A DNA stretch of 64,000 nt from an uncultured Chloroflexales bacterium (GCA_937902315.1 CALGUG010000014.1:75183-139182), one strand, 5' to 3'. Counted from the stretch's first letter, positions 1 through 8,651 are shown. Numbers and translations: made by a program. The notes: generated by a model not told the origin, from the sequence alone.

Positions 1-238
1 CGTCGTGAAAGGCATGTTCGGCTTCGGCCACTTGATCACGCAATGTCTCGACCTTTTGCAGGGCACTAATAAGCTCGGATTGAGTTGCAAGCATTTGGCT
101 GTGCAGAGTAGTAAGGTTAGCGATGCTGAAATTACTGTTAGTTGGAGCATAACTTTCCAAACTTTGCAAACCAATCAGCGCATAACGATCTTCTTCAAGG
201 ACTCTCGAGGGTATGCGGCGATTTGAGCTTGTGCTCAT
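1..238 (-). CDS. Hypothetical protein, N-terminal fragment cut by window edge
   Basis: The minus strand is open from an ATG at 238 to the window edge, giving 79 residues beginning MSTSSNRRIPSRVLEEDRYA. A GGAG-like ribosome site lies about 9 bases before the ATG. The visible part is hydrophilic and its last 30 residues (ISALQKVETLRDQVAEAEHA) look like the start of a coiled coil. There is no signal peptide. I do not recognise the family. A plus-strand open frame over the same bases has poor composition and is taken as its shadow. Confidence 0.7.
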   Translation of the reverse strand, partial: MSTSSNRRIPSRVLEEDRYALIGLQSLESYAPTNSNFSIANLTTLHSQMLATQSELISALQKVETLRDQVAEAEHAFHD

Positions 239-389
239 GGTACGTAACTCCGTCGCTAAATAGTGGAAGGTCGACCTGCAAGTGTTGCAGGAGTACTTCT
301 ATACCGTAGCTTCGCTTTGAAAAGATACCGGATTTGTAGTACGTATTACCATAGTTTTACATAAAAACTGAAACTTGATTACAATCAGG

Positions 390-641
390 ACTATGCGAAA
401 GAAACAGCGGGCTATGTGAAGCAAACAGCGGATTATGTGAAAGAAACAGTGGTCTATGTATAGGAAACAGTGAACTGTGCGAAGCAAACAGCGGTTACTG
501 TGAAAGAAACAGCGAGTTGTGCGAAATAAACAGCAGTGACTGTGAAAGAAACAGCGGCTTGTAGGAAATAAACAGCAGTGACTGTGAAAGAAACAGCGAA
601 CGCTGTGAAAGAGATATAGGAGGCTGTGAAAGAGACAATGA
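390..641. repeat. Twelve head-to-tail 21-bp repeats
   Basis: Twelve consecutive units of exactly 21 bp, consensus close to NNTGTGAAAGAAACAGCGG, without length variation. Read on the plus strand the units encode a heptad of the form x-Y/V-V-K-E-T-A, but units 4, 7, 9 and 11 contain in-frame stops, each one base away from a sense codon. The minus strand is mostly open through the array. It is probably a decayed heptad-repeat coding sequence, or non-coding satellite DNA. It is not CRISPR because there are no spacers. Confidence 0.85.
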
Positions 642-652
642 GAAATGCATGT

Positions 653-690
653 ATAAAAATACTGGTAAGGAGCTTAGCCTTACCAGTATT
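653..690 (-). terminator. Intrinsic terminator of the UvrA-type gene
   Basis: A 13-bp perfect stem (AATACTGGTAAGG, 658-670, pairing with 678-690) with a 7-base loop. Read on the minus strand it is followed by TTTTTATA. It lies 26 bases past the stop codon of the minus-strand ATPase gene. Confidence 0.85.
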
Positions 691-715
691 TTGTTAGTGG
701 ATAGCTTCAAAATAG

Positions 716-2977
716 TTACACGTTTAGGTGTTCTTTAAGATATTGGCCTGTAAATGATTGACTGCATTCCAGCAAGCCTTGGGGCGGGCCTGCATAGAGC
801 ACTTGGCCGCCTTTATGGCCTCCTTCCGGTCCCATATCGATGATCCAGTCGGCGCTTTTGATCAGGTCGAGGTTGTGTTCGATTGTAATAACACTATTGC
901 CTGCATCGACCAGGCGATCGATAATGCCCATCAGCAAGCTAATATCAGACATATGCAAACCAGTGGTCGGCTCATCGAGCACATAGATGCTGCCTTGCTT
1001 GTGCAGTTCGCTGGCTAGCTTGATGCGTTGACATTCGCCGCCCGAGAGGGTATTGAGCGGCTGCCCAAGACTTAAATAACCCAAGCCCACATCGACCAGT
1101 GTTTGCAAACGGCGTTCGATCTCTTTGCCTTTTAGAATTTCGCGTGCTTGCTCAACAGTCATGCTCAAAACATCGCTAATTGAAGCGCCATTGAGCTTAT
1201 AGTTCAGCACTTCATCTTTAAAGCGTTTGCCGCCACACACTTCGCAGGTCAGTTTGACTTCCTCGAAGATGGCCGCATCGGCATAGATCACGCCGAGACC
1301 TTGACAGTTCTCGCAAGCGCCTTTGGAGTTGAAGCTAAATAACGACGGACTGACCTTGTTGGCTGCTGCGAAGGCTTTGCGAATATCATCCATAATGCCC
1401 GTATAGGTGGCGGCGTTGGAACGGCTTGAGATTCCAATCGCAGACTGATCGATTCGGATCGCATCGGGATAACTGTTCAAGAAGATATGATTGATCAGGG
1501 TGCTTTTGCCTGAACCTGCCACGCCAGTGACGACAGTCAGCACTCCTTGAGGGATGTCGACGTCGATCCCTTTAAGGTTGTAGAGTTGCGCGTTGCGAAT
1601 GGGCATCCAGCCTTTGGGTTGGCGTGGATTTTGTTTGAGCGGCAAGCTCTGGTGTAGATAGCGCCCTGTGAGGGTATTGCTGTTGACTAAACCAGCGTAA
1701 TCGCCCTGATAAACGATCTGGCCGCCGTTGCGCCCTGCTCGCGGGCCAACATCGACGATATAGTCGGCGATTTTGATCACATCGGGGTCGTGTTCTACCA
1801 CGAGCACAGTGTTGCCTTTGTCGCGCAGCTTGATAAGCAGTTCATTGAGGCGATGCACATCGCGTGGGTGCAAGCCGACGCTCGGTTCATCGAAGATATA
1901 GATCACATCGACTAGGCTACTGGTTAGATGTTTGACCATTTTGATGCGTTGCGACTCGCCGCCCGAGAGCGTGTCGGTTTCGCGAGCCAGTGTAATGTAG
2001 TCGAGGCCGATATCGACCAGATATTGCAGGCGTTGTAGCAGTGAAGCGATCAATGGAGCAGCTTCCGGTTCGTTTACATTGCGCAAAACCGCAATCAGTT
2101 CACCCACTTCCATATTTGCAAGCTCGGCGATGTTATAGTTGTGAATGCGGCAAGCAAGTGCAGCTTGGCTAAGCCGAGCGCCGTGGCAGAGTGGACAAGG
2201 ACCCATAGTGATAAAACGCTTCACAAGATTTTGGGTGCGTTCTGCATAGCTCTTGAGGTCACGCAGAATATACTTCCGGGTAAATTTTGTTATCGCACCT
2301 TCATAGGTGATATTAATTGCTTTACCTGCAAGAGTCGTTTCGATCTTTTGTTGTTTGCTATTAAGTAAAGCCTCTAGCTCTTCTTGGTTGTAGTCTTGAA
2401 GCTTTTTATCCAGATCGAAGAAACCCGTTTCGGCGATGATATTCCATTCCCACGAATCGACCGCAAATTCAGGATAGAGCAGCGCACCTTCACGTAGCGA
2501 CTTGCTTGGATCAAGGAACCTCTCCATATCAATCGTGAGCTTGCGCCCAAGACCATTACATTCGGGGCAACAGCCTTGTGGATCGTTGAATGAGAAGAGA
2601 TTAGCCGAGCCAACTTGGGGTTGGCCTACGCGTGAAAAGAGCATACGCAAGATCGAGAAGATATCTGTGACGGTGCCAACCGTAGAGTGCGAGCCACCGC
2701 CTAAACGCTTTTGGTCAACCACAATCGCCATGCTGATATTCTCGATGGTATCGACATCGGGTTGAGCATAACGCGGCAAGAAGTTGCGGATAAAGGTGCT
2801 AAAGGTTTCGTTGAGCTGACGACGAGCTTCGCTGGCGACCGTATCAAAGACGATCGACGATTTACCCGATCCAGAGACCCCCGTAAAGATGGTAATGGCC
2901 TGCTTGGGGATATCAAGCGAGATATTCTGGAGATTATTTTCGCGTGCTCCACGAAGCACAATCGCGTGGTGAGACAT
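716..2977 (-). CDS. UvrA-type ABC ATPase, short form (UvrA2/DrrC-like)
   Basis: 753-residue tandem ABC ATPase of the UvrA family. It shows two Walker A motifs (GVSGSGKSS at 33-41 and GVAGSGKST at 485-493), two signatures (LSGGE at 337 and 644), two Walker B segments (IFDEPSVGLH near 361, VLDEPTTGLH near 666), and zinc-finger cysteine pairs near 137/140, 261/264, 555/558 and 578/581. Classical UvrA is about 940 residues; the missing length fits the absence of the UvrB-binding region, as in UvrA2 and drug-resistance homologues. It probably binds damaged or drug-modified DNA rather than running canonical excision repair. The ATG at 2977 is chosen because AAGGAAG precedes it; an upstream in-frame start at 3001 lacks such a site. 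Confidence 0.9.
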   Translation of the reverse strand: MSHHAIVLRGARENNLQNISLDIPKQAITIFTGVSGSGKSSIVFDTVASEARRQLNETFSTFIRNFLPRYAQPDVDTIENISMAIVVDQKRLGGGSHSTVGTVTDIFSILRMLFSRVGQPQVGSANLFSFNDPQGCCPECNGLGRKLTIDMERFLDPSKSLREGALLYPEFAVDSWEWNIIAETGFFDLDKKLQDYNQEELEALLNSKQQKIETTLAGKAINITYEGAITKFTRKYILRDLKSYAERTQNLVKRFITMGPCPLCHGARLSQAALACRIHNYNIAELANMEVGELIAVLRNVNEPEAAPLIASLLQRLQYLVDIGLDYITLARETDTLSGGESQRIKMVKHLTSSLVDVIYIFDEPSVGLHPRDVHRLNELLIKLRDKGNTVLVVEHDPDVIKIADYIVDVGPRAGRNGGQIVYQGDYAGLVNSNTLTGRYLHQSLPLKQNPRQPKGWMPIRNAQLYNLKGIDVDIPQGVLTVVTGVAGSGKSTLINHIFLNSYPDAIRIDQSAIGISSRSNAATYTGIMDDIRKAFAAANKVSPSLFSFNSKGACENCQGLGVIYADAAIFEEVKLTCEVCGGKRFKDEVLNYKLNGASISDVLSMTVEQAREILKGKEIERRLQTLVDVGLGYLSLGQPLNTLSGGECQRIKLASELHKQGSIYVLDEPTTGLHMSDISLLMGIIDRLVDAGNSVITIEHNLDLIKSADWIIDMGPEGGHKGGQVLYAGPPQGLLECSQSFTGQYLKEHLNV

Positions 2978-3172
2978 TGCTCTTCCTTTGCAACTATACA
3001 CGATACGCTAGAGACCCAAAGAGACGTACGGGAACTACCCAGTAGAGAGGATAGTAGTTTGTTTCCAAAAGAAGTGGTTTGGAAGCCAACCTAGCCATTT
3101 TGGTAGGTTTAGATGGCTCAAGTGTAGCTTGTAGGGTATGCTATGATCTAACTACATAGCTTTGAGCAGAAA

Positions 3173-4048
3173 GTGAATAGCGATATGTCCGAAACAAAAC
3201 CTGCAGAGAATCCTACACCCGCACCTCGTCGCCGTCCTCCACCTCGTCGTGCGGTTGTAAGTCGAGTAGAACGTTTGACACCTCGCATGGTTCGGGTGAC
3301 ATTTACAGGTGAGCAGCTTGCGAGCTTTACTTGGAATGGCCCGGGTGCATATATCAAGCTCATTTTGCCCGAAGAGGGTCAGAGCGAACCGACACCACCT
3401 TCTCCGGACGGACCACGCCCAACCAGAGTGCGAACCTACACGCCGCGTCGTTTTGATCCGGCTGCTAATGAGTTAGATGTCGACTTTATTCTGCATGGGC
3501 ACGGCCCTGCATCACAGTGGGCCTCACAAGCGGCTCCCGGTCAGGTTGTATTGATCGGTGGCCCCGGCCCAAGCTATAAGATCGACGAAAACGCTGAGCG
3601 TTTTGTGATCGCAGGCGATGAGACAGCTCTGCCAGCGATCGCAACCATTCTGGAAGCATTGCCAGCTAAGGCTAAGGCGACGGTGCGGATCGAAGTGCAA
3701 GATGCGAGCGATGAGATTCCTTTGCAGAGCGCTGCGAGTCTTGATGTAGCTTGGGTTTATCGCAACGATCAGCCGGGTTTAGCTAATTGTGCGCTGGAAG
3801 AAGCGGTACGCAACTTGCCTGCGCTTGCCGATGCGGAGCGAGTCTATATCGCCTGTGAAGCGAAGGCTGTGCGTCGCGTGCGACGTTTCTTGCTCGAAGA
3901 GCGTGGCTTTGCGCCGACTTCGATCGTCACCCGTGGTTATTGGCAGATCGGTGAAGCCAACCACCCCGACCATGACTATGGCAGCGACGATGAGAATGGG
4001 CGTCCGATTCCGCCTCAACGCCCTACACCTCCGCCGAGCGCTAGCTAA
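3173..4048 (+). CDS. Siderophore-interacting FAD-binding protein (SIP family)
   Basis: 291 residues resembling siderophore-interacting proteins/ferric reductases of the ViuB type, which use NAD(P)H and FAD to release iron from ferric siderophores in the cytoplasm. Visible landmarks are the FAD-binding RTYTPRRFD segment near residue 85, a GPGPSYKID stretch, and GDETALPA near residue 145, typical of the NAD(P)H domain. The N-terminus is a basic, proline-rich tail (PAPRRRPPPRR) and the C-terminus is also proline-rich. Start is GTG at 3173 or ATG at 3185; neither has a strong ribosome site. A terminator follows closely, so it is likely monocistronic. Confidence 0.85.
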   Translation: MNSDMSETKPAENPTPAPRRRPPPRRAVVSRVERLTPRMVRVTFTGEQLASFTWNGPGAYIKLILPEEGQSEPTPPSPDGPRPTRVRTYTPRRFDPAANELDVDFILHGHGPASQWASQAAPGQVVLIGGPGPSYKIDENAERFVIAGDETALPAIATILEALPAKAKATVRIEVQDASDEIPLQSAASLDVAWVYRNDQPGLANCALEEAVRNLPALADAERVYIACEAKAVRRVRRFLLEERGFAPTSIVTRGYWQIGEANHPDHDYGSDDENGRPIPPQRPTPPPSAS

Positions 4049-4086
4049 ACACAGTTTGTCAGCTTGAGTTGCCAATATCAAGGGAG

Positions 4087-4122
4087 GTAGTTGCTTAGAT
4101 TGGGCAACTACTTCTTTTTGTT
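4087..4122 (+). terminator. Intrinsic terminator of the SIP gene
   Basis: 8-bp stem GTAGTTGC/GCAACTAC (4087-4094 with 4104-4111) followed by TTCTTTTTGTT, 38 bases past the stop codon. Confidence 0.85.
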
Positions 4123-4366
4123 ATGGGTTTATGGATAGGGTTACTCTTAGTTTAGGTGCGTAGTTTGTACAACATTGCTTGTTCAGCAACGTGTGGGATA
4201 GCGACACCAAGCGCTTTTTTACTGTATAAGTCTGCAAAAAGCTGTTGGTTGCTCCTGCTGGGTTATAGGAGGTTTGTAGATCAGCAAAGAGGAGCTTGAA
4301 TAAGATATAAGCTCTTGAGTTGTTTGTCCTCCATCTTGAGAAGTATCTCTATAGATGTTGTGAATG
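4123..4366. other. Gene-free stretch
   Basis: Non-coding bases between the SIP terminator and a family A repeat. A 76-codon minus-strand open frame here runs through the repeat and has no ribosome site or recognisable product. I see no other feature. Confidence 0.5.
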
Positions 4367-4476
4367 GTATTAGGTGCTATTTGGCCTTCGGCAGCGCGAA
4401 ATCTCACACAACCCTTTCCCGGCTTTTCGTTTTTCTGAGCTAAGAGCATGCACGTCTTTAAACGGATTTGGTATAA
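4367..4476 (+). repeat. Family A interspersed element, internally deleted copy
   Basis: Carries the family A core (ATTTGGCCTTCGGCAG) and a perfect right end (CGGATTTGGTAT, 4463-4474 followed by AA). The left terminal repeat is degraded, and the part between the core and the right arm of the central hairpin is missing. Confidence 0.75.
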
Positions 4477-4539
4477 AGTAGCTAGCTTTTAGCGCGAACG
4501 CTTGATAATCCTTTGGCTACAATGATGCTTCTTTGTTGT

Positions 4540-4577
4540 TGTATGGGGTATCGTGCAATATCACGATACCCCATACA
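4540..4577. terminator. Long perfect hairpin after the MoaD-like gene
   Basis: 16-bp perfect stem (TGTATGGGGTATCGTG pairing with 4562-4577) with a 6-base loop. It follows the end of the minus-strand MoaD-like gene. No good T-run follows on either strand, so termination is inferred from position and stem strength. Confidence 0.6.
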
Positions 4578-4635
4578 AGTTTGTTATGACCTTGTGTTAG
4601 CCGTTAGTTGCTGTTTGGCTGATGGCCCTTCGCTG

Positions 4636-4935
4636 TTAGCCGCCCGCGATCGCGCCTAAAATGATCAGCGGCTCTTTGCCTGCTTGGACGGCGGCCGGCA
4701 ATTTGAGGCTGGGATCGTCGTTTGAAATATCTTCCTCACAGGCGAAGAAGCGCACTAATTCACGGCGTTTTTTGTCGTGATGGTTACGAATGTTGCCGCG
4801 CAAGACCGGATAGCGCTCTTCGAGCGCGTCGAGAACGCGTTCCAAACTGACGGGTGCAGCTACCTCGACTTCTACTTCGCGGCCAGTTTGGGCTAGGTTG
4901 CGCAAATGAAAGGGTAGCTCGATACGAATCTTCAT
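4636..4935 (-). CDS. MoaD/ThiS-family ubiquitin-like sulfur carrier
   Basis: 99 residues beginning MKIRIELPFHLRNLAQ and ending in the di-glycine AIAGG, the hallmark of MoaD/ThiS sulfur carriers, whose terminal glycine is adenylated and thiocarboxylated. The ATG at 4935 overlaps the stop of the upstream BNR gene as ATGA, so the two are translationally coupled. Upstream in-frame starts would add residues with no family resemblance. No moaE, thi or other cofactor genes are nearby, so the partner enzyme is unknown. Its tight coupling to a BNR-repeat protein suggests a dedicated role rather than general molybdopterin synthesis. Confidence 0.88.
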   Translation of the reverse strand: MKIRIELPFHLRNLAQTGREVEVEVAAPVSLERVLDALEERYPVLRGNIRNHHDKKRRELVRFFACEEDISNDDPSLKLPAAVQAGKEPLIILGAIAGG

Positions 4936-6047
4936 GGCAGTGTTTGCACCTCTACTGAGAGCACGCTCGGAAGGTTTTCGGCGATCGCTTGCCAAGTATC
5001 GCCGCCATCAGGAGAGACAAAGACGTGACCACCAGTGGTACCGAAGTAGATACCACACGATTCGAGCTGATCGACGGCCATGGCATCGCGCAACACATTG
5101 ACATAACAGTTCTCTTGAGGCAGACCGTTGCCGAGCGCTTCCCAGTGTTGGCCGCCGTTACGGCTGCGATAGACACGCAGTTTACCTTCGGGCGGATAGT
5201 GCAGTGCATCGCTGGTGATAGGAACCACATAGATGGTGTCGGGTTCGTGGGCATGAACGGCGATCGGGAAACCGAAGTCGGTGGGGAGGTTGTTGCTGAT
5301 CTCGTACCAGAGATCGCCAGCGTTATCGGTGCGCATCACATCCCAGTGCTTTTGCATAAAGAGCACATCGGGGCGCGAGGGGTGCAGCGCCATATTGTGA
5401 ACGCAGTGACCGCCTTCTGCATCGGGATCGGGCAGATAATCAGAATGCAAACCTTTCGTGATTGTCTTCCAGGTTCGACCTCCATCGTCGGTACGGAAGG
5501 CGCCTACCGATGAGATAGCAACGAAGAGCCGATCGGGGTTGCGTGGGTCTTGCAAGATCGTATGCAGACAAAGACCTCCAGCACCCGGAGCCCATTCTTG
5601 GCCTGTGCCGAAGTTGCGCAAGGCAGCTAGCTCCTTCCAGCTTTTTCCTCCATCGCGGCTGACAAAGATCGCAGCGTCTTCGACGCCTGCATAGACCGTC
5701 TCGGGATCGTGAATGGAAGGCTCGAAGTGCCAGACGCGCACAAACTTCCAAGGCTTCGAGGAGCCATCGTAATATTTATGCTCTTTTGGGCCTTCATCAT
5801 AGAGGAATTCGTTGCTGACAGCTTCCCATGTCTCTCCGCCATCGTCTGATCGTTGAACGACTTGGCCGAACCAACCTCCCGATTGAGAGGCATAGATTCT
5901 GTTTGGGTTGAGAGGTGATCCTTTCATATGGTAGATCTCCCAACCGCCGAAGAGTGGACCTTGGATATCCCACCGTTTCCGCTCTTCGTCTGAGTGAAAG
6001 ATAAAAGCGCCTTTGCGGGTACCAACCAATACTCGTACACTGGGCAT
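4932..6047 (-). CDS. BNR/Asp-box repeat beta-propeller protein (sialidase-like)
   Basis: 371 residues with at least five Asp-box motifs of the S-x-D-G-G-x-T-W type (SDDGGETW, SRDGGKSW, TDDGGRTW, SRNGGQHW, SPDGGDTW), which predict a seven-bladed-type propeller. It lacks a signal peptide, so it is probably cytoplasmic, and I cannot see sialidase catalytic residues. Homologues are often labelled exo-alpha-sialidase or glycosyl hydrolase, but that is likely only a fold label. The ATG at 6047 has AGGTAGG just upstream. It is the first gene of a two-gene unit with the MoaD-like protein. Confidence 0.85.
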   Translation of the reverse strand: MPSVRVLVGTRKGAFIFHSDEERKRWDIQGPLFGGWEIYHMKGSPLNPNRIYASQSGGWFGQVVQRSDDGGETWEAVSNEFLYDEGPKEHKYYDGSSKPWKFVRVWHFEPSIHDPETVYAGVEDAAIFVSRDGGKSWKELAALRNFGTGQEWAPGAGGLCLHTILQDPRNPDRLFVAISSVGAFRTDDGGRTWKTITKGLHSDYLPDPDAEGGHCVHNMALHPSRPDVLFMQKHWDVMRTDNAGDLWYEISNNLPTDFGFPIAVHAHEPDTIYVVPITSDALHYPPEGKLRVYRSRNGGQHWEALGNGLPQENCYVNVLRDAMAVDQLESCGIYFGTTGGHVFVSPDGGDTWQAIAENLPSVLSVEVQTLP

Positions 6048-6308
6048 GGTTCCTACCTTTCTGTTTTCTGCTCAGAAAGAATCTCTTGAGTATCTACCTA
6101 CATGGGAAGGTAGTAGAACAAATGTGCTTAGATTATAGCATAATTTGCCGAGTTGTGAAGCCCTCTTTAGACGGAGAGTTGTAAATGTAAGAGAACATTT
6201 TGCTAGTATCAAAGCGGACAATGTTGGTGTTTGAAAACGGATTATTACGAGCGCAATGTGCACCTTGATTGCAAGGAAGGCAGCGCAATGCAAAGATATT
6301 TTGCTGGA
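6048..6308. other. Gene-free stretch upstream of the BNR gene
   Basis: AT-rich non-coding DNA that should hold the promoter of the BNR/MoaD unit. I could not pick a convincing -35/-10 pair. A 73-codon minus-strand open frame (6072-6293) has no ribosome site or recognisable composition. Confidence 0.4.
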
Positions 6309-6376
6309 TGGCGACTTGATAGCCGTAGGCGGACGCGGTTAGGACCGAATGAAGGCTAGTGATTCTACCGCTAGAG
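6309..6376 (+). repeat. Family B interspersed element, fragment
   Basis: Contains the family B core TAGCCGTAGGCGGACGCG at 6320-6337 and part of the right half (GGACCGAATGAAGGCTAG). Terminal repeats are not clear in this copy. Confidence 0.7.
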
Positions 6377-6450
6377 TGAGATTGTGAGCGGTGTAGGGTG
6401 TTATCTGATCGAAGGAATTATGGAGAAGCTGAGATTATAGCAGTGCAAGT

Positions 6451-6490
6451 GTTATGAGATGTGGTACAGCAGCACCACATCTCATATAAC
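6451..6490 (-). terminator. Hairpin downstream of the YCII gene
   Basis: 15-bp stem (GTTATGAGATGTGGT pairing with 6474-6490, one 2-base bulge) about 95 bases past the YCII stop. There is no strong T-run. Confidence 0.55.
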
Positions 6491-6586
6491 AACCTGCTTA
6501 ATACTTCTTGAGGGAGCGATCTAGCTCTTGAAGGTAGGTTTTATTGATTAAGGAGAGTACGCGGACTTTCTAAACGGAGCGGATGC

Positions 6587-6925
6587 TTATTCGGGACCGT
6601 AGAGCTGAACGATCTCGCTAACACCGTCACCGATGATATCGCGGAAGCGTTTGCTCCACTCGATGGCCTCTTCTTCGCTGGCGGTCTTTAAGATCGCAAA
6701 GCCTGCGGTCAGCTCTTTGACCTCGACAAATGGGCCGTCGGTAACTTCGAAACGTCCATTTTCGCGCTGGAGGCGTTTGCCTTGGGACGCGAGCGCACCA
6801 GTGGTGACCAATACGCCTGCTTTTTGGGCTTCTTGAACGAAGTTGTTGATCGCTTCGTGCAGTTCGGGGCTGGGTGGAGTGCCGTCGTCGGGCTGAAAGA
6901 TCGGGCTATAGACCAGAAATTGCAT
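6587..6925 (-). CDS. YCII-related DGPF-domain protein
   Basis: 112 residues of the YCII-like superfamily, with the diagnostic DGPFVEVKE segment near residue 63 and the N-terminus MQFLVYSPIF. The ATG at 6925 follows GGAGAA. These small dimeric proteins are the usual genomic partners of ECF42-type sigma factors, and such a sigma gene lies 200 bases upstream on the same strand. Their biochemical role is not established. Confidence 0.88.
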   Translation of the reverse strand: MQFLVYSPIFQPDDGTPPSPELHEAINNFVQEAQKAGVLVTTGALASQGKRLQRENGRFEVTDGPFVEVKELTAGFAILKTASEEEAIEWSKRFRDIIGDGVSEIVQLYGPE

Positions 6926-7125
6926 TGCCGTTCTCCTGTGTTATCGGCGAGCGCGCCGCTCGCCATACGATTGCCACTGTTTAGCCCTTGAGCTTCGAGC
7001 TATCCACTTCACGAGCTGGATGATTCGTAGATGAATGAGCTTCGATCTTGGGCCTTCACAAGATTGTCGTTTCGGGCTGGGCGAAATCGACAGATCGGAG
7101 CTAGATTTTTGTAACAGTTTTTGCT

Positions 7126-8370
7126 CTAGCCTAAAGTGAGCAGCCGTTTTTGCAGAAAGCGCCGTTCTGGCTCTTGATTGGTAAGAGCGAGCGCTTGCTG
7201 GTAGGCTTGGCGGGCTTGATCGCGTTGTTCGAGACGCCGGCAGAGGTCGGCGCGAGTGGCATAGAGCAGATGATAGTTGTTTAGTTGACCGCTTTCGATC
7301 AATTGGTCGACAAGTACAAGCCCATGCTCGGGGCCGTCGCGCATAGCGATGGCGATAGCGCGGTTGAGTTCGATGACGGGCGAGGGACGCAGGCGCAACA
7401 GCAGCTCGTAGAGGGCGACGATCTGTGGCCAGTCGGTTGTTGCGACGCTTGTGGCCTCGCAATGCAGGGCTGCGATCGCCGCTTGAATGCAGTAGGGGCC
7501 GATGCCCTCTTTTTGCCAAGCCTCTTGGGCGTGTTGTGTGCCTGTTGCAATCAGATCTCGCTTCCAGAGCGATCGATCTTGTTCTTCGAGCGGAATAAGG
7601 TCGCCATTTTGATCGCTACGAGCGGGGCGACGTGCTTCGTGCAGAAGCATCAGAGCCAATAAGCCTTGCACTTCGGCTTCGGGCAGCAGTTGATAGAGCA
7701 GGGTCGCCAGACGAATCGCTTCGTTTGAGAGATCGGGACGGGTGAGCGACTCGCCGGAAGAACTGCTGTAGCCTTCGTTGAAAACGAGGTAGATGACTTG
7801 CAAAACAGTATCGAGACGTTCGGGCAATTCGGCCCGACTGGGCACTTGGTAGGGAAGCTTAGCGTCGCGGATCTTGGCTTTGGCGCGCACAATACGCTGC
7901 GCTAAGGTTGTGGGCTGAAGCAGAAAGGCATGTGCGATCGCCTCGGTGGTCAGGCCGCAGACTTCACGTAAGGTCAGCGCGACGCGCGCTTCGGGCGCGA
8001 GCAGAGGATGGCAACAGGTGAAGATCAGACGTAGACGATCGTCTTGTACTTGATCTTCGTCGTCGATCTCAAACTCTTCGGGCGTGTTGAGATCGATCTG
8101 GTGGGCGATTTCGGCCAATGAGGCGTCGAAGCGAGCGCGTCGGCGCAAAGAGTCGATGGCTTTGAAGCGCCCTGTTGAAACTAACCAGGCGCGCGGGTTA
8201 GCAGGAATGCCGTCGCGCGGCCATTGTTCGAGCGCAGCCCGAAATGCGTCGTGGAGCGCTTCTTCTGCGCGGTCGAAATCGCCCAGCAGACGAATAAGAG
8301 TCGCCAAAACACGCCGTGATTCTTCGGCATAGACCTGTTCGATCTGTAGTGTTAGCTCACTTTCTAGCAT
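7126..8370 (-). CDS. ECF-type RNA polymerase sigma factor with C-terminal TPR-like extension (ECF42-like)
   Basis: 414 residues. The first 180 contain sigma region 2 (DFDRAEEALHDAFRAALEQW, then NPRAWLVSTGRFKAIDSLRR) and region 4 (ALTLREVCGLTTEAIAHAFL). The remaining 230 residues are helical and end in a tetratricopeptide-like block (YHLLYATRADLCRRLEQRDQ). That architecture, plus the neighbouring DGPF protein, matches the ECF42 group. No anti-sigma factor is encoded next to it; the C-terminal extension is thought to regulate this group. It starts 11 bases after the DUF2277 gene. Confidence 0.9.
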   Translation of the reverse strand: MLESELTLQIEQVYAEESRRVLATLIRLLGDFDRAEEALHDAFRAALEQWPRDGIPANPRAWLVSTGRFKAIDSLRRRARFDASLAEIAHQIDLNTPEEFEIDDEDQVQDDRLRLIFTCCHPLLAPEARVALTLREVCGLTTEAIAHAFLLQPTTLAQRIVRAKAKIRDAKLPYQVPSRAELPERLDTVLQVIYLVFNEGYSSSSGESLTRPDLSNEAIRLATLLYQLLPEAEVQGLLALMLLHEARRPARSDQNGDLIPLEEQDRSLWKRDLIATGTQHAQEAWQKEGIGPYCIQAAIAALHCEATSVATTDWPQIVALYELLLRLRPSPVIELNRAIAIAMRDGPEHGLVLVDQLIESGQLNNYHLLYATRADLCRRLEQRDQARQAYQQALALTNQEPERRFLQKRLLTLG

Positions 8371-8381
8371 TGTTGCGCTTT

Positions 8382-8651
8382 CTAGCTTGCAAAACGTTGA
8401 GCGCTACGTGCGCGAGCCTTGGCTGCCTCTTCCTCGCGGTTCTTTTTGGGTGCATCGGTCGTTAAGGATTCAAGCAGAGTCTGGGTCGCCGCTGCGATCG
8501 CATCGACTGCGGCATCGAAAGCAGCTTGATTGGCACGCGATGGCTTTTGAAAACCGCTCACTTTGCGCACGTATTGCAAGGCAGCGGCTCGGATCTCGTC
8601 TTGGTTAACCGGCGGATCGAAGTTGAAGAGCGGTTTGATATTGCGGCACAT
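8382..8651 (-). CDS. DUF2277 family protein
   Basis: 89 residues beginning MCRNIKPLFNFDPPVNQDEI with the family's conserved AALQYVRKVSGFQKPS segment. It has a strong ribosome site (AAAGGAGG) before the ATG at 8651. The C-terminus is basic and alanine-rich. The function of DUF2277 is unknown. Being first of the unit and 11 bases ahead of the sigma factor gene, it is probably co-transcribed with it. Confidence 0.88.
   Translation of the reverse strand: MCRNIKPLFNFDPPVNQDEIRAAALQYVRKVSGFQKPSRANQAAFDAAVDAIAAATQTLLESLTTDAPKKNREEEAAKARARSAQRFAS

Noticed and set aside
390..641. CRISPR array
   Set aside because: Units are directly adjacent without spacers, and no cas genes are in the window.
299..710. 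Two minus-strand open frames over the 21-bp repeats
   Set aside because: They exist only because the repeat unit lacks minus-strand stops; product is repetitive FLSQSLLFIS and no ribosome site is present.
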